Shown here: positions 7,872 to 15,776 of the stretch, in pieces
Layout: each line of letters opens with the position of its first letter
How positions within the stretch are numbered: the stretch's first letter is position 1
Source of the DNA: an uncultured Kineothrix sp.
GTDB lineage: Bacteria; Bacillota; Clostridia; Lachnospirales; Lachnospiraceae
Length of the DNA stretch: 26,707 nucleotides
NCBI GenBank assembly: GCA_910587275.1
Contig: CAJUMD010000041.1
Coordinates: 1-26,707, forward strand
Direction: 5' to 3'
The notes under the pieces: model-generated
The model's input: the letters and a program-made list of their open reading frames with translations, nothing else
What the model was told of the DNA's origin: nothing
The model's database searches: none
Translations under genes and position numbers: made by a program

Positions 7872-7926
7872 TAGTTATTACCAATAATTTTCAGTTCTTT
7901 TTTTTGTATATTTTTTGTACATATTG

Positions 7927-7942
7927 ATGAAATCGATTTCAT
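7927..7942. promoter_or_regulatory. Perfect 16-bp palindrome, LacI/CcpA-type operator
   Basis: ATGAAATCGATTTCAT is a perfect palindrome with a central CG, as LacI-family operators have. It lies 55 bases upstream of the -35 box. Its pairing with the site at 7817 (about 110 bases centre to centre) would allow looping by the LacI-type regulator encoded in this operon. It also resembles a cre site, with mismatches next to the central CG, so CcpA is an alternative. Confidence 0.65.
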
Positions 7943-7960
7943 TAAATATTTCATATCATA

Positions 7961-8011
7961 CAAAAACCGGTTCATGGGACGCCTTGCTTTTGTGTACGCC
8001 CATGAACCGGT
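7961..8011 (-). terminator. Intrinsic terminator after the S8 protease gene
   Basis: ACCGGTTCATGGG (7966-7978) and CCCATGAACCGGT (7999-8011) pair perfectly over 13 bp. On the minus strand they are followed by TTTTTG. It ends the clpX-S8 transcript just upstream of the sugar operon promoter region. Confidence 0.85.
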
Positions 8012-8020
8012 CTATTCTTT

Positions 8021-9745
8021 TCACGCCAAAGTCGTCCCGGCAATAATCTCAAACGCCCGCGCCACGTTCAGGCGTCCGAACCCCCAGGAGCGGTTCGGGT
8101 AAATCACATCCAAATCCCTGACCGCCCCCCGTATGAAATAAGATTTCACTTCACCGCTCTGTGCCAGGACATCATTTCCTTCCACCACGGCCCACTGCAT
8201 AAACTGTGCCGCCGCACCGGACGTAATCGCCACCGCCATACAGGAACCGCTCCGGTTTCCCAGCACCGTCGGCACATCCACCCCCGGTGCGGCAAAGTCG
8301 GGTTTTAAGTCCCCGTCCCTGCCAAATCCCCGGCTGGAATCAATATAAAAACTGTTATTTGCCGCATTATAGGCAGACGGTGTAATCACGTTCTTTGCCA
8401 AAGACGGTTCCGTCAGCGTACCGTAAGGAGTGGACCTTAGGAAATAAGTTTCCGAACGGAGGAACTGCGTAATGGGCAGCCACATATTAAAAGACCCGTA
8501 TCCGGTATCCCCCTGTACCGTAACGTGGAATGTCCATACCCCTGCCGTCGGCAGCGTGAACCGCAGCACCATCAGTTCATCCGCCGACCCCTGCTCCACA
8601 AGGACATGGTCCACGGTAATCCGTGTGCGTTCGTACACAAACGTAAAATTACGCGTTTCCCTGCTCCTGAAATCCACGGTCGGAATCGTCTCTCCCCCCG
8701 GGGAACGGATGGAAAGACTCATGATGTTGGGCCGGCCGCCCCAAAGCTCCATCACAAATCCCGGTTCGTTCTCTCCCACCCGCATTTCCACCGACTGTTC
8801 GATATCGGCGCCGTTCATGGCAAAAACGCTGCTGTAATGATGCCCCGCGTTCCCCTCATTGCCGGACGGAATGATAACCACCCGGTTTCTTTTCTCCGCA
8901 ATACGGCTTAAATAACGGGATAAGACGGAATTGCCCGCATGATCCCCCCAGTTCGTCCCCATTGCAATACAGATTACCACGGGGCGTCTGCCGACCTTCG
9001 CCAATTGGTCCAGATATTTCACTGCCATCCCGATATCCGTGTCACAATAGGCGGGAACCCCTTCGGGAATCATATAATAATCCCGCAGGTACTGCTTCCC
9101 TTCCCTGCATTTCACCATAACGATGTCCGCATCAGGGGCAGCTCCCTGGAACAGCGATCCGAAATCCGTATTCTTCCCCACCGCCGCACTTGCCATCGCC
9201 GTGCCGTGTCCGTCCTCGTCCGTGGACGGAACCACGGAGAGAGGATTTTCACTGCGCAGCGCCTCGTTAATCTGCGCATTGGTATATTCCGAGCCAAAGC
9301 AGAATCCCTCCGGCGGGGTTCCGCCCTGAATCGTCTGGTCCCAAATGGAAAGAATCCGTGACGACCCGTCTTCTCTCATAAAAACATCCATATTGTAACG
9401 TATTCCCGTATCCACAAAGCCCACAATAACCCCTTTCCCCGTCAGGGAAAGGGGTGGACGCTGTACCTGTAAAACACCGGTTTTGGACAGGCTCGTGGTG
9501 TCAAATCCCCCCGTCCTTCCGTCCTCATCCTGCATCAGCCCGTACAGTTTGGGGACGGAATTATAAGTATACTGGTTCACGTTAATCGGCTGCTGCATCC
9601 CAAGACGCCGGAAATAGAGTATGGTAAACTGTTCATCCAGCTTGAAGGTGCAATAATCCATCCCTTTTAAATCATCTTCCGTCAGAATATAATCCAACAG
9701 CGCTTCCGCATAGTCATTGGACAATGTCTGTTCCCTACATGCCAT
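8021..9745 (-). CDS. Csp-like S8 subtilisin-family protein, catalytic Ser replaced by Cys
   Basis: This 574-residue protein has the S8 fold: Asp112 in VGFVDTGI, His180 in DEDGHGTAMA and the oxyanion Asn296 in IPSGNEGN. The serine motif, normally GTSxA, reads S-G-S-C-M-A, so the nucleophile position is Cys502 (TGT codon at 8240-8242). A jelly-roll-like insert (about 320-440) between Asn and the Ser region is typical of clostridial CspB-type proteases, which process germination factors in spore formers. No signal peptide is seen. It begins 26 bases after clpX and is probably co-transcribed. It may be a pseudoprotease, like C. difficile CspC and CspA, or a thiol variant. The family is firm; the role in germination is inference. 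Confidence 0.9.
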   Translation of the reverse strand: MACREQTLSNDYAEALLDYILTEDDLKGMDYCTFKLDEQFTILYFRRLGMQQPINVNQYTYNSVPKLYGLMQDEDGRTGGFDTTSLSKTGVLQVQRPPLSLTGKGVIVGFVDTGIRYNMDVFMREDGSSRILSIWDQTIQGGTPPEGFCFGSEYTNAQINEALRSENPLSVVPSTDEDGHGTAMASAAVGKNTDFGSLFQGAAPDADIVMVKCREGKQYLRDYYMIPEGVPAYCDTDIGMAVKYLDQLAKVGRRPVVICIAMGTNWGDHAGNSVLSRYLSRIAEKRNRVVIIPSGNEGNAGHHYSSVFAMNGADIEQSVEMRVGENEPGFVMELWGGRPNIMSLSIRSPGGETIPTVDFRSRETRNFTFVYERTRITVDHVLVEQGSADELMVLRFTLPTAGVWTFHVTVQGDTGYGSFNMWLPITQFLRSETYFLRSTPYGTLTEPSLAKNVITPSAYNAANNSFYIDSSRGFGRDGDLKPDFAAPGVDVPTVLGNRSGSCMAVAITSGAAAQFMQWAVVEGNDVLAQSGEVKSYFIRGAVRDLDVIYPNRSWGFGRLNVARAFEIIAGTTLA

Positions 9746-9771
9746 ATGCCATCCATCCGCATTTTTTCTTA

Positions 9772-11400
9772 TTATATGCCCTGCTTCCCGGCAGTGTTCG
9801 GCAAATCCGGCGCTTCCGGCCGTTTACTGCGGATTTCAATAACCGGTCCGCCCGTATTTTCAATATATTCCCTCGTAATCGTCACCCTGCCGATATTATC
9901 ATCCTTCGGAATCTCATACATGATATCCAGCATAAATTCCTCGATGATTGCACGCAATGCCCGTGCGCCGGTATCCTTCTCCATTGCTTTCTCCGCAATG
10001 GCTTCCAGCGCCCCATCGTCAAATTCCAGCTTCACCTCATCCAACTCCAGCAGCTTTTGGTACTGTTTTAAAATGGCGTTTTTCGGCTCCTTTAAAATCT
10101 TTATGAGCATTTCCTTCGTCAGTCCGTCCAGCGTACACAGAATCGGCAACCGTCCCAAAAATTCGGGAATCATGCCGAACTTCTTAATATCCTCCACCGC
10201 CGCTTTGCTTAAGATATTTTTATCCTTATCATACTTATCCTTTAATTCCGCCCCATAGCCGATGCCGGTCCCCTTGTTGAGCCGCTGCTTAATGATTTCC
10301 TCCAAATCGGGAAATGCACCGCCGCAGATAAAAAGAATATTCCTCGTATCAATGGTGGTTAACGGAACCATGGCATTCTTGCTGTTGGCGCCTACCGGAA
10401 CCTCCACCTCTGCGCCTTCCAGCAGTTTTAACATTCCCTGCTGTACGGATTCCCCGCTGACGTCGCGGGAATTCGTATTCCTTTTCTTGGCAATTTTATC
10501 GATTTCATCGATGAAAATAATGCCCCGCTCCGCCTTCTCCGCATCATTTTCCGCCGCCGCCAGCAGCTTGGACACCACGCTTTCGATATCGTCGCCGATA
10601 TAGCCCGCCTCCGTCAGCGACGTGGCGTCCGTAATGGCAAGCGGTACGTCCAACAGCCTTGCCAAAGTCTTCACCAGATACGTCTTACCGCTTCCCGTAG
10701 GTCCAAGCATCAAAATATTGGATTTTTCAATTTCGATTTCATCCATAGTCCCGGTGGCCACCCGCTTATAGTGGTTATAAACCGCCACGGAAATAATCTT
10801 CTTCGCCTTCTCCTGGCCCACCACGTATTCGTCCAATTGGGCTTTGATTTTATGGGGTGCAGGAATGTTACGGAAATCCAACGCCGGCTCCGCCTTTTCC
10901 TTCGGCTTCTTCCGTTTCATTTTCTGCTTATTGGGAATCCCGCCTTCCCCCTGCAAATCCGCCAGGTTCACGAAGCTGATGTTCGGGAATCCCTGCCCCT
11001 TGCTGATTTTATCCAGTTCCTCCCCCCAATTGGCATTCCCCAGCATCCCCTGGTAATCAAACTGGCTGACCGTGTCCATAGTTTTATGCATACAGTCATT
11101 GCACACCGATATATTGTTCGGGAGTTTAAACATCTTCCCCGTCTTGCTTTCCGGTCTGCGGCAGATAAAGCAGACATCCTCATATTCGCCTTCCTTCTTC
11201 TGCCCGTCCGGTTCCTTTTTACCGGTTTTGGAATCCGCCGCTTCCTGTGCCGTCAGTTCCGCACTTTCCCCGCTGTTGTCACCGCCGCCGTACTCTGCGT
11301 CTTCCTCGTAATCGTCCTCGCTCACTTCCCCTTCGCCCATATCCTTCCACGTATCATCGCGCAGTTCGTCCTCATAATCTTTATGGTCAAAATCGCCCAT
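9772..11400 (-). CDS. clpX: ATP-dependent unfoldase ClpX with acidic N-terminal extension
   Basis: This 542-residue AAA+ ATPase would unfold substrates for ClpP. It has a C4 zinc-binding domain (Cys77, 80, 100, 103), Walker A GPTGSGKT (233-240), pore loop GYIG near 267, Walker B IIFIDEID (294-301), the SRDVSGESVQQ block and sensor region FLGRLP. The ATG at 11400 is used because the promoter at 11498-11526 lies downstream of the longer frame's start. Two features differ from ordinary ClpX (about 420 residues): a strongly acidic first 75 residues, and a ClpP-docking loop that reads IGYG (380-383) instead of IGFG. No clpP, tig or lon is adjacent; it lies between htrA and an S8 protease gene. It may be a second ClpX. 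Confidence 0.92.
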   Translation of the reverse strand: MGDFDHKDYEDELRDDTWKDMGEGEVSEDDYEEDAEYGGGDNSGESAELTAQEAADSKTGKKEPDGQKKEGEYEDVCFICRRPESKTGKMFKLPNNISVCNDCMHKTMDTVSQFDYQGMLGNANWGEELDKISKGQGFPNISFVNLADLQGEGGIPNKQKMKRKKPKEKAEPALDFRNIPAPHKIKAQLDEYVVGQEKAKKIISVAVYNHYKRVATGTMDEIEIEKSNILMLGPTGSGKTYLVKTLARLLDVPLAITDATSLTEAGYIGDDIESVVSKLLAAAENDAEKAERGIIFIDEIDKIAKKRNTNSRDVSGESVQQGMLKLLEGAEVEVPVGANSKNAMVPLTTIDTRNILFICGGAFPDLEEIIKQRLNKGTGIGYGAELKDKYDKDKNILSKAAVEDIKKFGMIPEFLGRLPILCTLDGLTKEMLIKILKEPKNAILKQYQKLLELDEVKLEFDDGALEAIAEKAMEKDTGARALRAIIEEFMLDIMYEIPKDDNIGRVTITREYIENTGGPVIEIRSKRPEAPDLPNTAGKQGI

Positions 11401-11497
11401 CGCTCTACCTTTCCTTCCCTGTCCGCCGTATCTTCCTTCTCTTTTCTTATTCGCCGTTTCCCGGTTCCCGTTACGGCACACGGACCCTGTATTATTC

Positions 11498-11526
11498 ATT
11501 ATAATGCATGGTAAAATGATAAACAA
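11498..11526 (-). promoter_or_regulatory. Promoter of clpX
   Basis: On the minus strand the -35 is TTGTTT (11521-11526), the spacer is 17 bases and the -10 is a perfect TATAAT (11498-11503). The predicted leader to the ATG at 11400 is about 90 bases. Confidence 0.7.
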
Positions 11527-11584
11527 GTAAACATTTTCTAAAACTACGGAAACCCGGCCAAACACATAAACCAAAAGAGTCAGC

Positions 11585-11613
11585 AAAACGGCTGCAGTCC
11601 CAAACTGCAGCCG
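11585..11613 (-). terminator. Intrinsic terminator of the HtrA-like gene
   Basis: CGGCTGCAGT (11589-11598) and ACTGCAGCCG (11604-11613) form a perfect 10-bp stem with a 5-base loop. On the minus strand the tail is TTTTGCTGACTCTTTT. It lies 42 bases after the protease stop codon. Confidence 0.8.
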
Positions 11614-11654
11614 CCCATATGCCCATCCGCTTTTACATTATCCAAACGCACGCC

Positions 11655-13283
11655 TTATTCCGTCCGTCTTCCCAGTGTAACCGTAACTTCCTTGCTTTCC
11701 CATCCGTCCGGACTGCCATGCATAACGGTCACCTGTACCGTATCGCCCACGGAATAGTATTCCATCACTCGCAGCAAATCCTCTGAACTATTGATTTTAT
11801 TTCCGTCAAATTCCGTAATGATATTCCCTTTTACGATGCCTGCCGCTTCCGCGCCCGTACCCTCAAAGACCTGCGATACATACACACCCTTTGGCATACC
11901 GTAATCTTCCGTCATCTGTTCCACCACCGTCAACGGCGATATCCCTAAATAACCTTTGTTGTCTTCCGATACTTTCATCCTTGTTTCCCGTAACATCAAA
12001 TCCTCGATAATCGGTTTTGCCGCGGAAATCGGAATGGCATAACCCATGCCCTCAACGGCGGAGCCGCCGATTTTATTGGAATTTATTCCAATTACCTCGC
12101 CCTTCATGTTCAAAAGCGCACCTCCGGAATTGCCCGGATTAATTGCCGCATCGGTCTGGATGAATTTTGCGCCGTCTTCCGTGTCCGTGCGGATTTCACC
12201 CGTATTGGAGATATCAATAATCCTGTCCAGGGCACTAATCACGCCTACCGTCACCGACTGCCCGTAGCCCAGGGCATTTCCGATGGCAACCGCCGGTTCC
12301 CCCACGGTCAGGCTGTCGGAGTCGCCCAAAGCGGCAACCGCTATGGCGTTTTTCGTATCGGCATTTACCTTATCAAGCGGTACCGCAATGACCGCCAAAT
12401 CCATCTCCGGGTCGGAGCCTTTCATCTGTGCTTCCGCCTCCGCCCCGTCCACAAACTGTACCACCAGCTTATCCGCATCCTGAATCACATGGTAATTGGA
12501 CACAATCAACAGTTCCGTGTCGCTTTCCCCCACAATGATGCCGGAGCCTGCCGCCGTGGATTCACTTTCCAGCATCTGTCCGAAATAAGACATTCTCTGC
12601 GTATACGTATTATTAATGGATACAATGGACGGCATCACATTGTCCACCACACCGCTGACGTCCATAATTACTGCCTGCGCGCCCTCCGTGCCTGCCGGAA
12701 CCGGCACGTTATCCGTTGTTTTCGCTATACTGCCCGCCGCTTCCTGTGTCTTACCCGAGATGCCGTCTTCCATACCGGACGGAGTGCTTTCCGCCGCTTC
12801 CATGGTTTCCTGCCCGGCATTTCCCTTTCCTTTCAGGGCATCCGTAACGGTGGTCACTGCAAAGAACCCGGCGCCGGCACAAATTCCGAAAAACAATCCC
12901 ATACTGACCGCCACAAGCGCTTTTTTCCAGTAAGCGATTCCCGCTCCTTCTTTTTTCTTCTGCCCTTTTTTTCCGTCACCTGCCGGAAAACCGTCTCCGC
13001 TCCCATACAGGTTTCCGTAACGGTTTTCCCCGCCTGCACCGGAACCATATCCGTTCCCGCCTCCGTAATGACTGCCGGTTTGGGAAGAAGGGACTGTATT
13101 CCCGTACCGGGCGCTTTCATACCCGGCGTTTCCGCCATAACGGTAACTGCCGTTATGAGCGGAACCTTGGTCATTCTGCCCTCCGGCATTGCCGTTTCCC
13201 GTACTTACTTCCTTTGCCGTACCGTCCACCACGTTTTTGCCGTTGCCGCTGCCATAATCATTCGGATAATTGTTCCCATACAT
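11655..13283 (-). CDS. htrA: HtrA/DegP-like membrane serine protease with PDZ domain
   Basis: This 542-residue protein would degrade or refold damaged exported proteins. Its first 110 residues are a Gly/Asn/Tyr/Ser-rich low-complexity segment, followed by KKGQKKK and one transmembrane helix (about 121-145), so the protease faces outside. The trypsin-like domain has His265 in VSNYHVI, Asp295 in DLAVIAV and Ser386 in NPGNSGGAL; a C-terminal PDZ domain runs from about 440 to 540 (KGYLGI...GVYVSQVFEGTGAEAAGI). The ATG has an AGAGGT site. A -10-like TATACT lies upstream at about 13352-13357, without a convincing -35. The gene ends in its own terminator. The cytoplasmic low-complexity tail is longer than in typical HtrA. 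Confidence 0.93.
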   Translation of the reverse strand: MYGNNYPNDYGSGNGKNVVDGTAKEVSTGNGNAGGQNDQGSAHNGSYRYGGNAGYESARYGNTVPSSQTGSHYGGGNGYGSGAGGENRYGNLYGSGDGFPAGDGKKGQKKKEGAGIAYWKKALVAVSMGLFFGICAGAGFFAVTTVTDALKGKGNAGQETMEAAESTPSGMEDGISGKTQEAAGSIAKTTDNVPVPAGTEGAQAVIMDVSGVVDNVMPSIVSINNTYTQRMSYFGQMLESESTAAGSGIIVGESDTELLIVSNYHVIQDADKLVVQFVDGAEAEAQMKGSDPEMDLAVIAVPLDKVNADTKNAIAVAALGDSDSLTVGEPAVAIGNALGYGQSVTVGVISALDRIIDISNTGEIRTDTEDGAKFIQTDAAINPGNSGGALLNMKGEVIGINSNKIGGSAVEGMGYAIPISAAKPIIEDLMLRETRMKVSEDNKGYLGISPLTVVEQMTEDYGMPKGVYVSQVFEGTGAEAAGIVKGNIITEFDGNKINSSEDLLRVMEYYSVGDTVQVTVMHGSPDGWESKEVTVTLGRRTE

Positions 13284-13402
13284 AATTATTACCTCTTTTC
13301 CGGTTTTATTTTTTTCTTTATTTTCTTTTTGCTGTTCCTTACTTTTGCATTTAGTATAAAAGTGAAATGTGACCGTTTTGTGATAAAATTATGCGTTTTC
13401 TG

Positions 13403-13436
13403 TTAAAAATCTGCCCGCAGGACATGCCTGCGGGCA
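13403..13436 (-). terminator. Intrinsic terminator after the GT2 gene at 13478
   Basis: TGCCCGCAGG (13412-13421) and CCTGCGGGCA (13427-13436) pair perfectly around a 5-base loop. On the minus strand ATTTTTAAC follows. It closes the leftward polysaccharide gene group. Confidence 0.8.
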
Positions 13437-13477
13437 AACAGCCAAATACCGTATAAAATCCCGGACGGCACCCAAAC

Positions 13478-14476
13478 CTACCTGCCGTCCTCTGTCTTCC
13501 CGTACCCGCGGGAGGCGTCTATTTTCTCGCTGGAGCGTATCCGCCCCGTCTGCTCCCAGTAAACTTTGTTATTCGTGCATTTTAACACCATCTTACGCGG
13601 CAGTCTCCGGTAATGCTTTCCGAGTATAAATCCCACATATTTATACGCGCTTCCTATGTACAGCCTGGGCAACATCCTTTTCTTTTTCGTATGCCACAAA
13701 TGCGCGGAAGTGGCTTTTAACAGTTGAATTCCTTCCCCTTCCGAGGAAATACCGGCAAATACCTCCGGGTGGTCCGCCTGAGATACCCCCAAGTCAAAAT
13801 TACGTCGGAATTGCTGTACAAAAGTATAGTTATGGGAATGGATGACCTTCGCTCCCGCACTGTATGCCACCTTATATCCCGCCTGTATGGCAGCAGCCGC
13901 ATATATCATGTCTTCGTTAAAAATCGTGTGTTTAATGAAACCGCCCAGTTCCTCGTATATTTCCCGCTTATACGCCGCACATACATTGGAGCAGAAATAA
14001 GTTTTGATTCCAAGGACGGAAAGGTCTTCTTTGGTCTTCAGCCTTCCTTCTTGCGGATAGTTAAAGGTTCTCGTAAACCGTTCAATTTCATTGCAGTCCT
14101 CCGCTGCCAACTGTCTCGCATAAGACACCGCCACTTCCTCCGTTTCCAACGGCTCCAACAGTTTTTCCAGCATCGACTCGTCTGCCGGAATGGCATCCTG
14201 TGTCATCATAACAAATATGGGTGCATCCGATTTTCCCACCCCTCTCTTGCGCGTACCGCCGTGGTTAAACTCCATTTTCGACAAATGTGTGACGTATATA
14301 TTGCGATACTTTTCCAAAAAGGAGGTTCCATATATCAGCCGTTCAAAATATTTCTGCTCCGTATTAAACAGGAGAATCCGGTTGACGGGAACCGTCTGCT
14401 TTTCCAGCCTTTCGATTAAAGTAAAAAAACTTTGGTCCGGTTTATAAACCGGAATGATGATGTCCACTTTCTTCAC
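13478..14476 (-). CDS. GT2 glycosyltransferase (rhamnosyltransferase-like)
   Basis: This 332-residue GT-A enzyme would transfer a sugar from a nucleotide donor during surface glycan assembly. The N-terminus VDIIIPVYKPDQSF is the GT2 Rossmann start. NHGGTRKRG followed by FVMMTQDAIP provides the DxD-like region, and FNEDMIYAAAAIQAGYKVAY is the usual acceptor-side motif. The last 70 residues are basic, as in membrane-associated enzymes. The start codon is GTG, with GAGGAAG upstream. It lies 130 bases downstream of the LCP gene across two hairpins and is the last gene before a terminator. Resemblance to rhamnosyltransferases is from motif style only; donor and linkage are unknown. Confidence 0.88.
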   Translation of the reverse strand: MKKVDIIIPVYKPDQSFFTLIERLEKQTVPVNRILLFNTEQKYFERLIYGTSFLEKYRNIYVTHLSKMEFNHGGTRKRGVGKSDAPIFVMMTQDAIPADESMLEKLLEPLETEEVAVSYARQLAAEDCNEIERFTRTFNYPQEGRLKTKEDLSVLGIKTYFCSNVCAAYKREIYEELGGFIKHTIFNEDMIYAAAAIQAGYKVAYSAGAKVIHSHNYTFVQQFRRNFDLGVSQADHPEVFAGISSEGEGIQLLKATSAHLWHTKKKRMLPRLYIGSAYKYVGFILGKHYRRLPRKMVLKCTNNKVYWEQTGRIRSSEKIDASRGYGKTEDGR

Positions 14477-14498
14477 TGTCCCACTTCCTCACCGACCC

Positions 14499-14578
14499 AA
14501 GGTAAAAGGACCCCCATGGCAGGCCCTTTTACCTTAATCAGCAACCGTTCCGATGCGCATGCCTGTCCGAACGGCTGC
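14499..14578. repeat. Two adjacent stem-loops between LCP and GT2 genes
   Basis: The first is AAGGTAAAAGG (14499-14509) with CCTTTTACCTT (14525-14535), a perfect 11-bp stem. The second is GCAACCGTTC (14541-14550) with GAACGGCTGC (14569-14578), which pairs fully on the minus strand if a G-U is allowed. Neither has a T-tract. They would lie in the untranslated region between two polysaccharide genes. Confidence 0.6.
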
Positions 14579-14606
14579 TTTAATCTTCCTCTTTATGCAT
14601 ATTGTT

Positions 14607-15752
14607 TTATTTCAGATAAGGGCTTGTATCGCTCTTAATCTTTTCACTGTATTTCTGCACATCCGAAGATGCCGTATAATCTTCCCCGAACAGGAACCCA
14701 TGCAGCCACTCCACGTTTTCCGTCAAATCCACGGGAATCACGCAGCTTCCCTTGGAACCGATATTTCCGGTAGTCCGGTACTGCTCGTTGGGGAATCCTG
14801 CCTGGTCCACAATTTCATAATTGCTGATTTCACCCAGCAGTTCTATAATCTCCGCCAAATCCAGGGAGGTATAAACCTCGTTAAACACGCTGTTTGCAAT
14901 CTCATTCAGCGTGGCCGGAGATGCCTTTTTGGCTTCTTCCGCCACCGCCATCAGTACCTCCCGCTGGCGCTCGGTACGCTTGAAGTCGTCGCCCGCCGTA
15001 TAACGGATTCTGCAGTATGCCGTCGCCTGCAGACCGTTCAGCCTTTGGTATCCCGTCTGTGTCACTTCCTTATATTCTTTTTTCAACTGCTGTGCCATCG
15101 TGAACTGGTAACTGTTCAAATGATTAATTTCCGCCTCGTCCACGTCAATCATGACACCGCCCAGGGCATCAATGGTATCCGCCAGCCCGGCAAATCCCAC
15201 TGTAACGAAATCCGTAATGTTCATGTCCAAATTCATGTTTAACATACTGATTGCCATTTCCGGTCCGCCCTTGGCATAAGCGGAATTGCACTTATTATAA
15301 GAATCATTACTCAGGTTCAGATAGGTATCACGGTATACGGAAACCAGTTTGCATTCCCCCGTATCCAGGTTGATGGACGCAATCATGATGGTATCGCTTC
15401 TGGTATTTTTCGCCAACGCACCCGTCGTGGAATCCACGCCAAACAAAGCTATGTTGCGGTACCCTTTCATCTTCGTGGTTTCTTCCCGCTCCTTTACCTC
15501 AGGGTTTATAACGATATCTTCCTCTTTCATGTCGTGCTTTCCCACTTTTGAACCCTGTACCACGCCATAAAGGACAAATACCATGATAACCAGGACAAAG
15601 AGTTCCACCACAATTAAGAGAATCTTATTCCTTTTCTTCCTTGCCCTTTCCTTCGCCGTCATTTTCTTCCCTGCCGTGCCTTTGGAAGATTTTGCCTCCC
15701 CGCCGCTTTTTCCCTTTTTGGTATTCTTTATATTTTTGGAATTTTCAGCCAT
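14607..15752 (-). CDS. LytR-CpsA-Psr family wall glycopolymer ligase
   Basis: This 381-residue membrane-anchored protein of the LCP family would move undecaprenyl-linked glycopolymers onto peptidoglycan. It has a Lys-rich cytoplasmic tail (1-43), one transmembrane helix (44-62) and the LCP domain. Typical elements are NIALFGVDS (Asp106), the arginine and aspartate in NTRSDTIM (118-124), VSVYRDTYL (138-145), the GVMIDVDEAEINHLN segment, and ATAYCRIRYTAGDDFKRTERQREVL, whose arginines bind the lipid pyrophosphate. AAGGGAG lies 7 bases before the ATG. It starts 24 bases after the sugar-phosphate transferase gene, consistent with one operon that builds and attaches a surface polymer. Confidence 0.93.
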   Translation of the reverse strand: MAENSKNIKNTKKGKSGGEAKSSKGTAGKKMTAKERARKKRNKILLIVVELFVLVIMVFVLYGVVQGSKVGKHDMKEEDIVINPEVKEREETTKMKGYRNIALFGVDSTTGALAKNTRSDTIMIASINLDTGECKLVSVYRDTYLNLSNDSYNKCNSAYAKGGPEMAISMLNMNLDMNITDFVTVGFAGLADTIDALGGVMIDVDEAEINHLNSYQFTMAQQLKKEYKEVTQTGYQRLNGLQATAYCRIRYTAGDDFKRTERQREVLMAVAEEAKKASPATLNEIANSVFNEVYTSLDLAEIIELLGEISNYEIVDQAGFPNEQYRTTGNIGSKGSCVIPVDLTENVEWLHGFLFGEDYTASSDVQKYSEKIKSDTSPYLK

Positions 15753-15776
15753 AATAACACTCCCTTATCAATCGTA

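Noticed and set aside
11401..11586. 62-residue N-terminal extension of ClpX
   Set aside because: A perfect TATAAT with a 17-base spacer lies inside this part, so the longer start would precede the transcription start.
12489..13406. 305-residue open frame on the plus strand
   Set aside because: It is antisense to the HtrA-like gene, without a ribosome site or recognisable domains. Composition follows the opposite gene.
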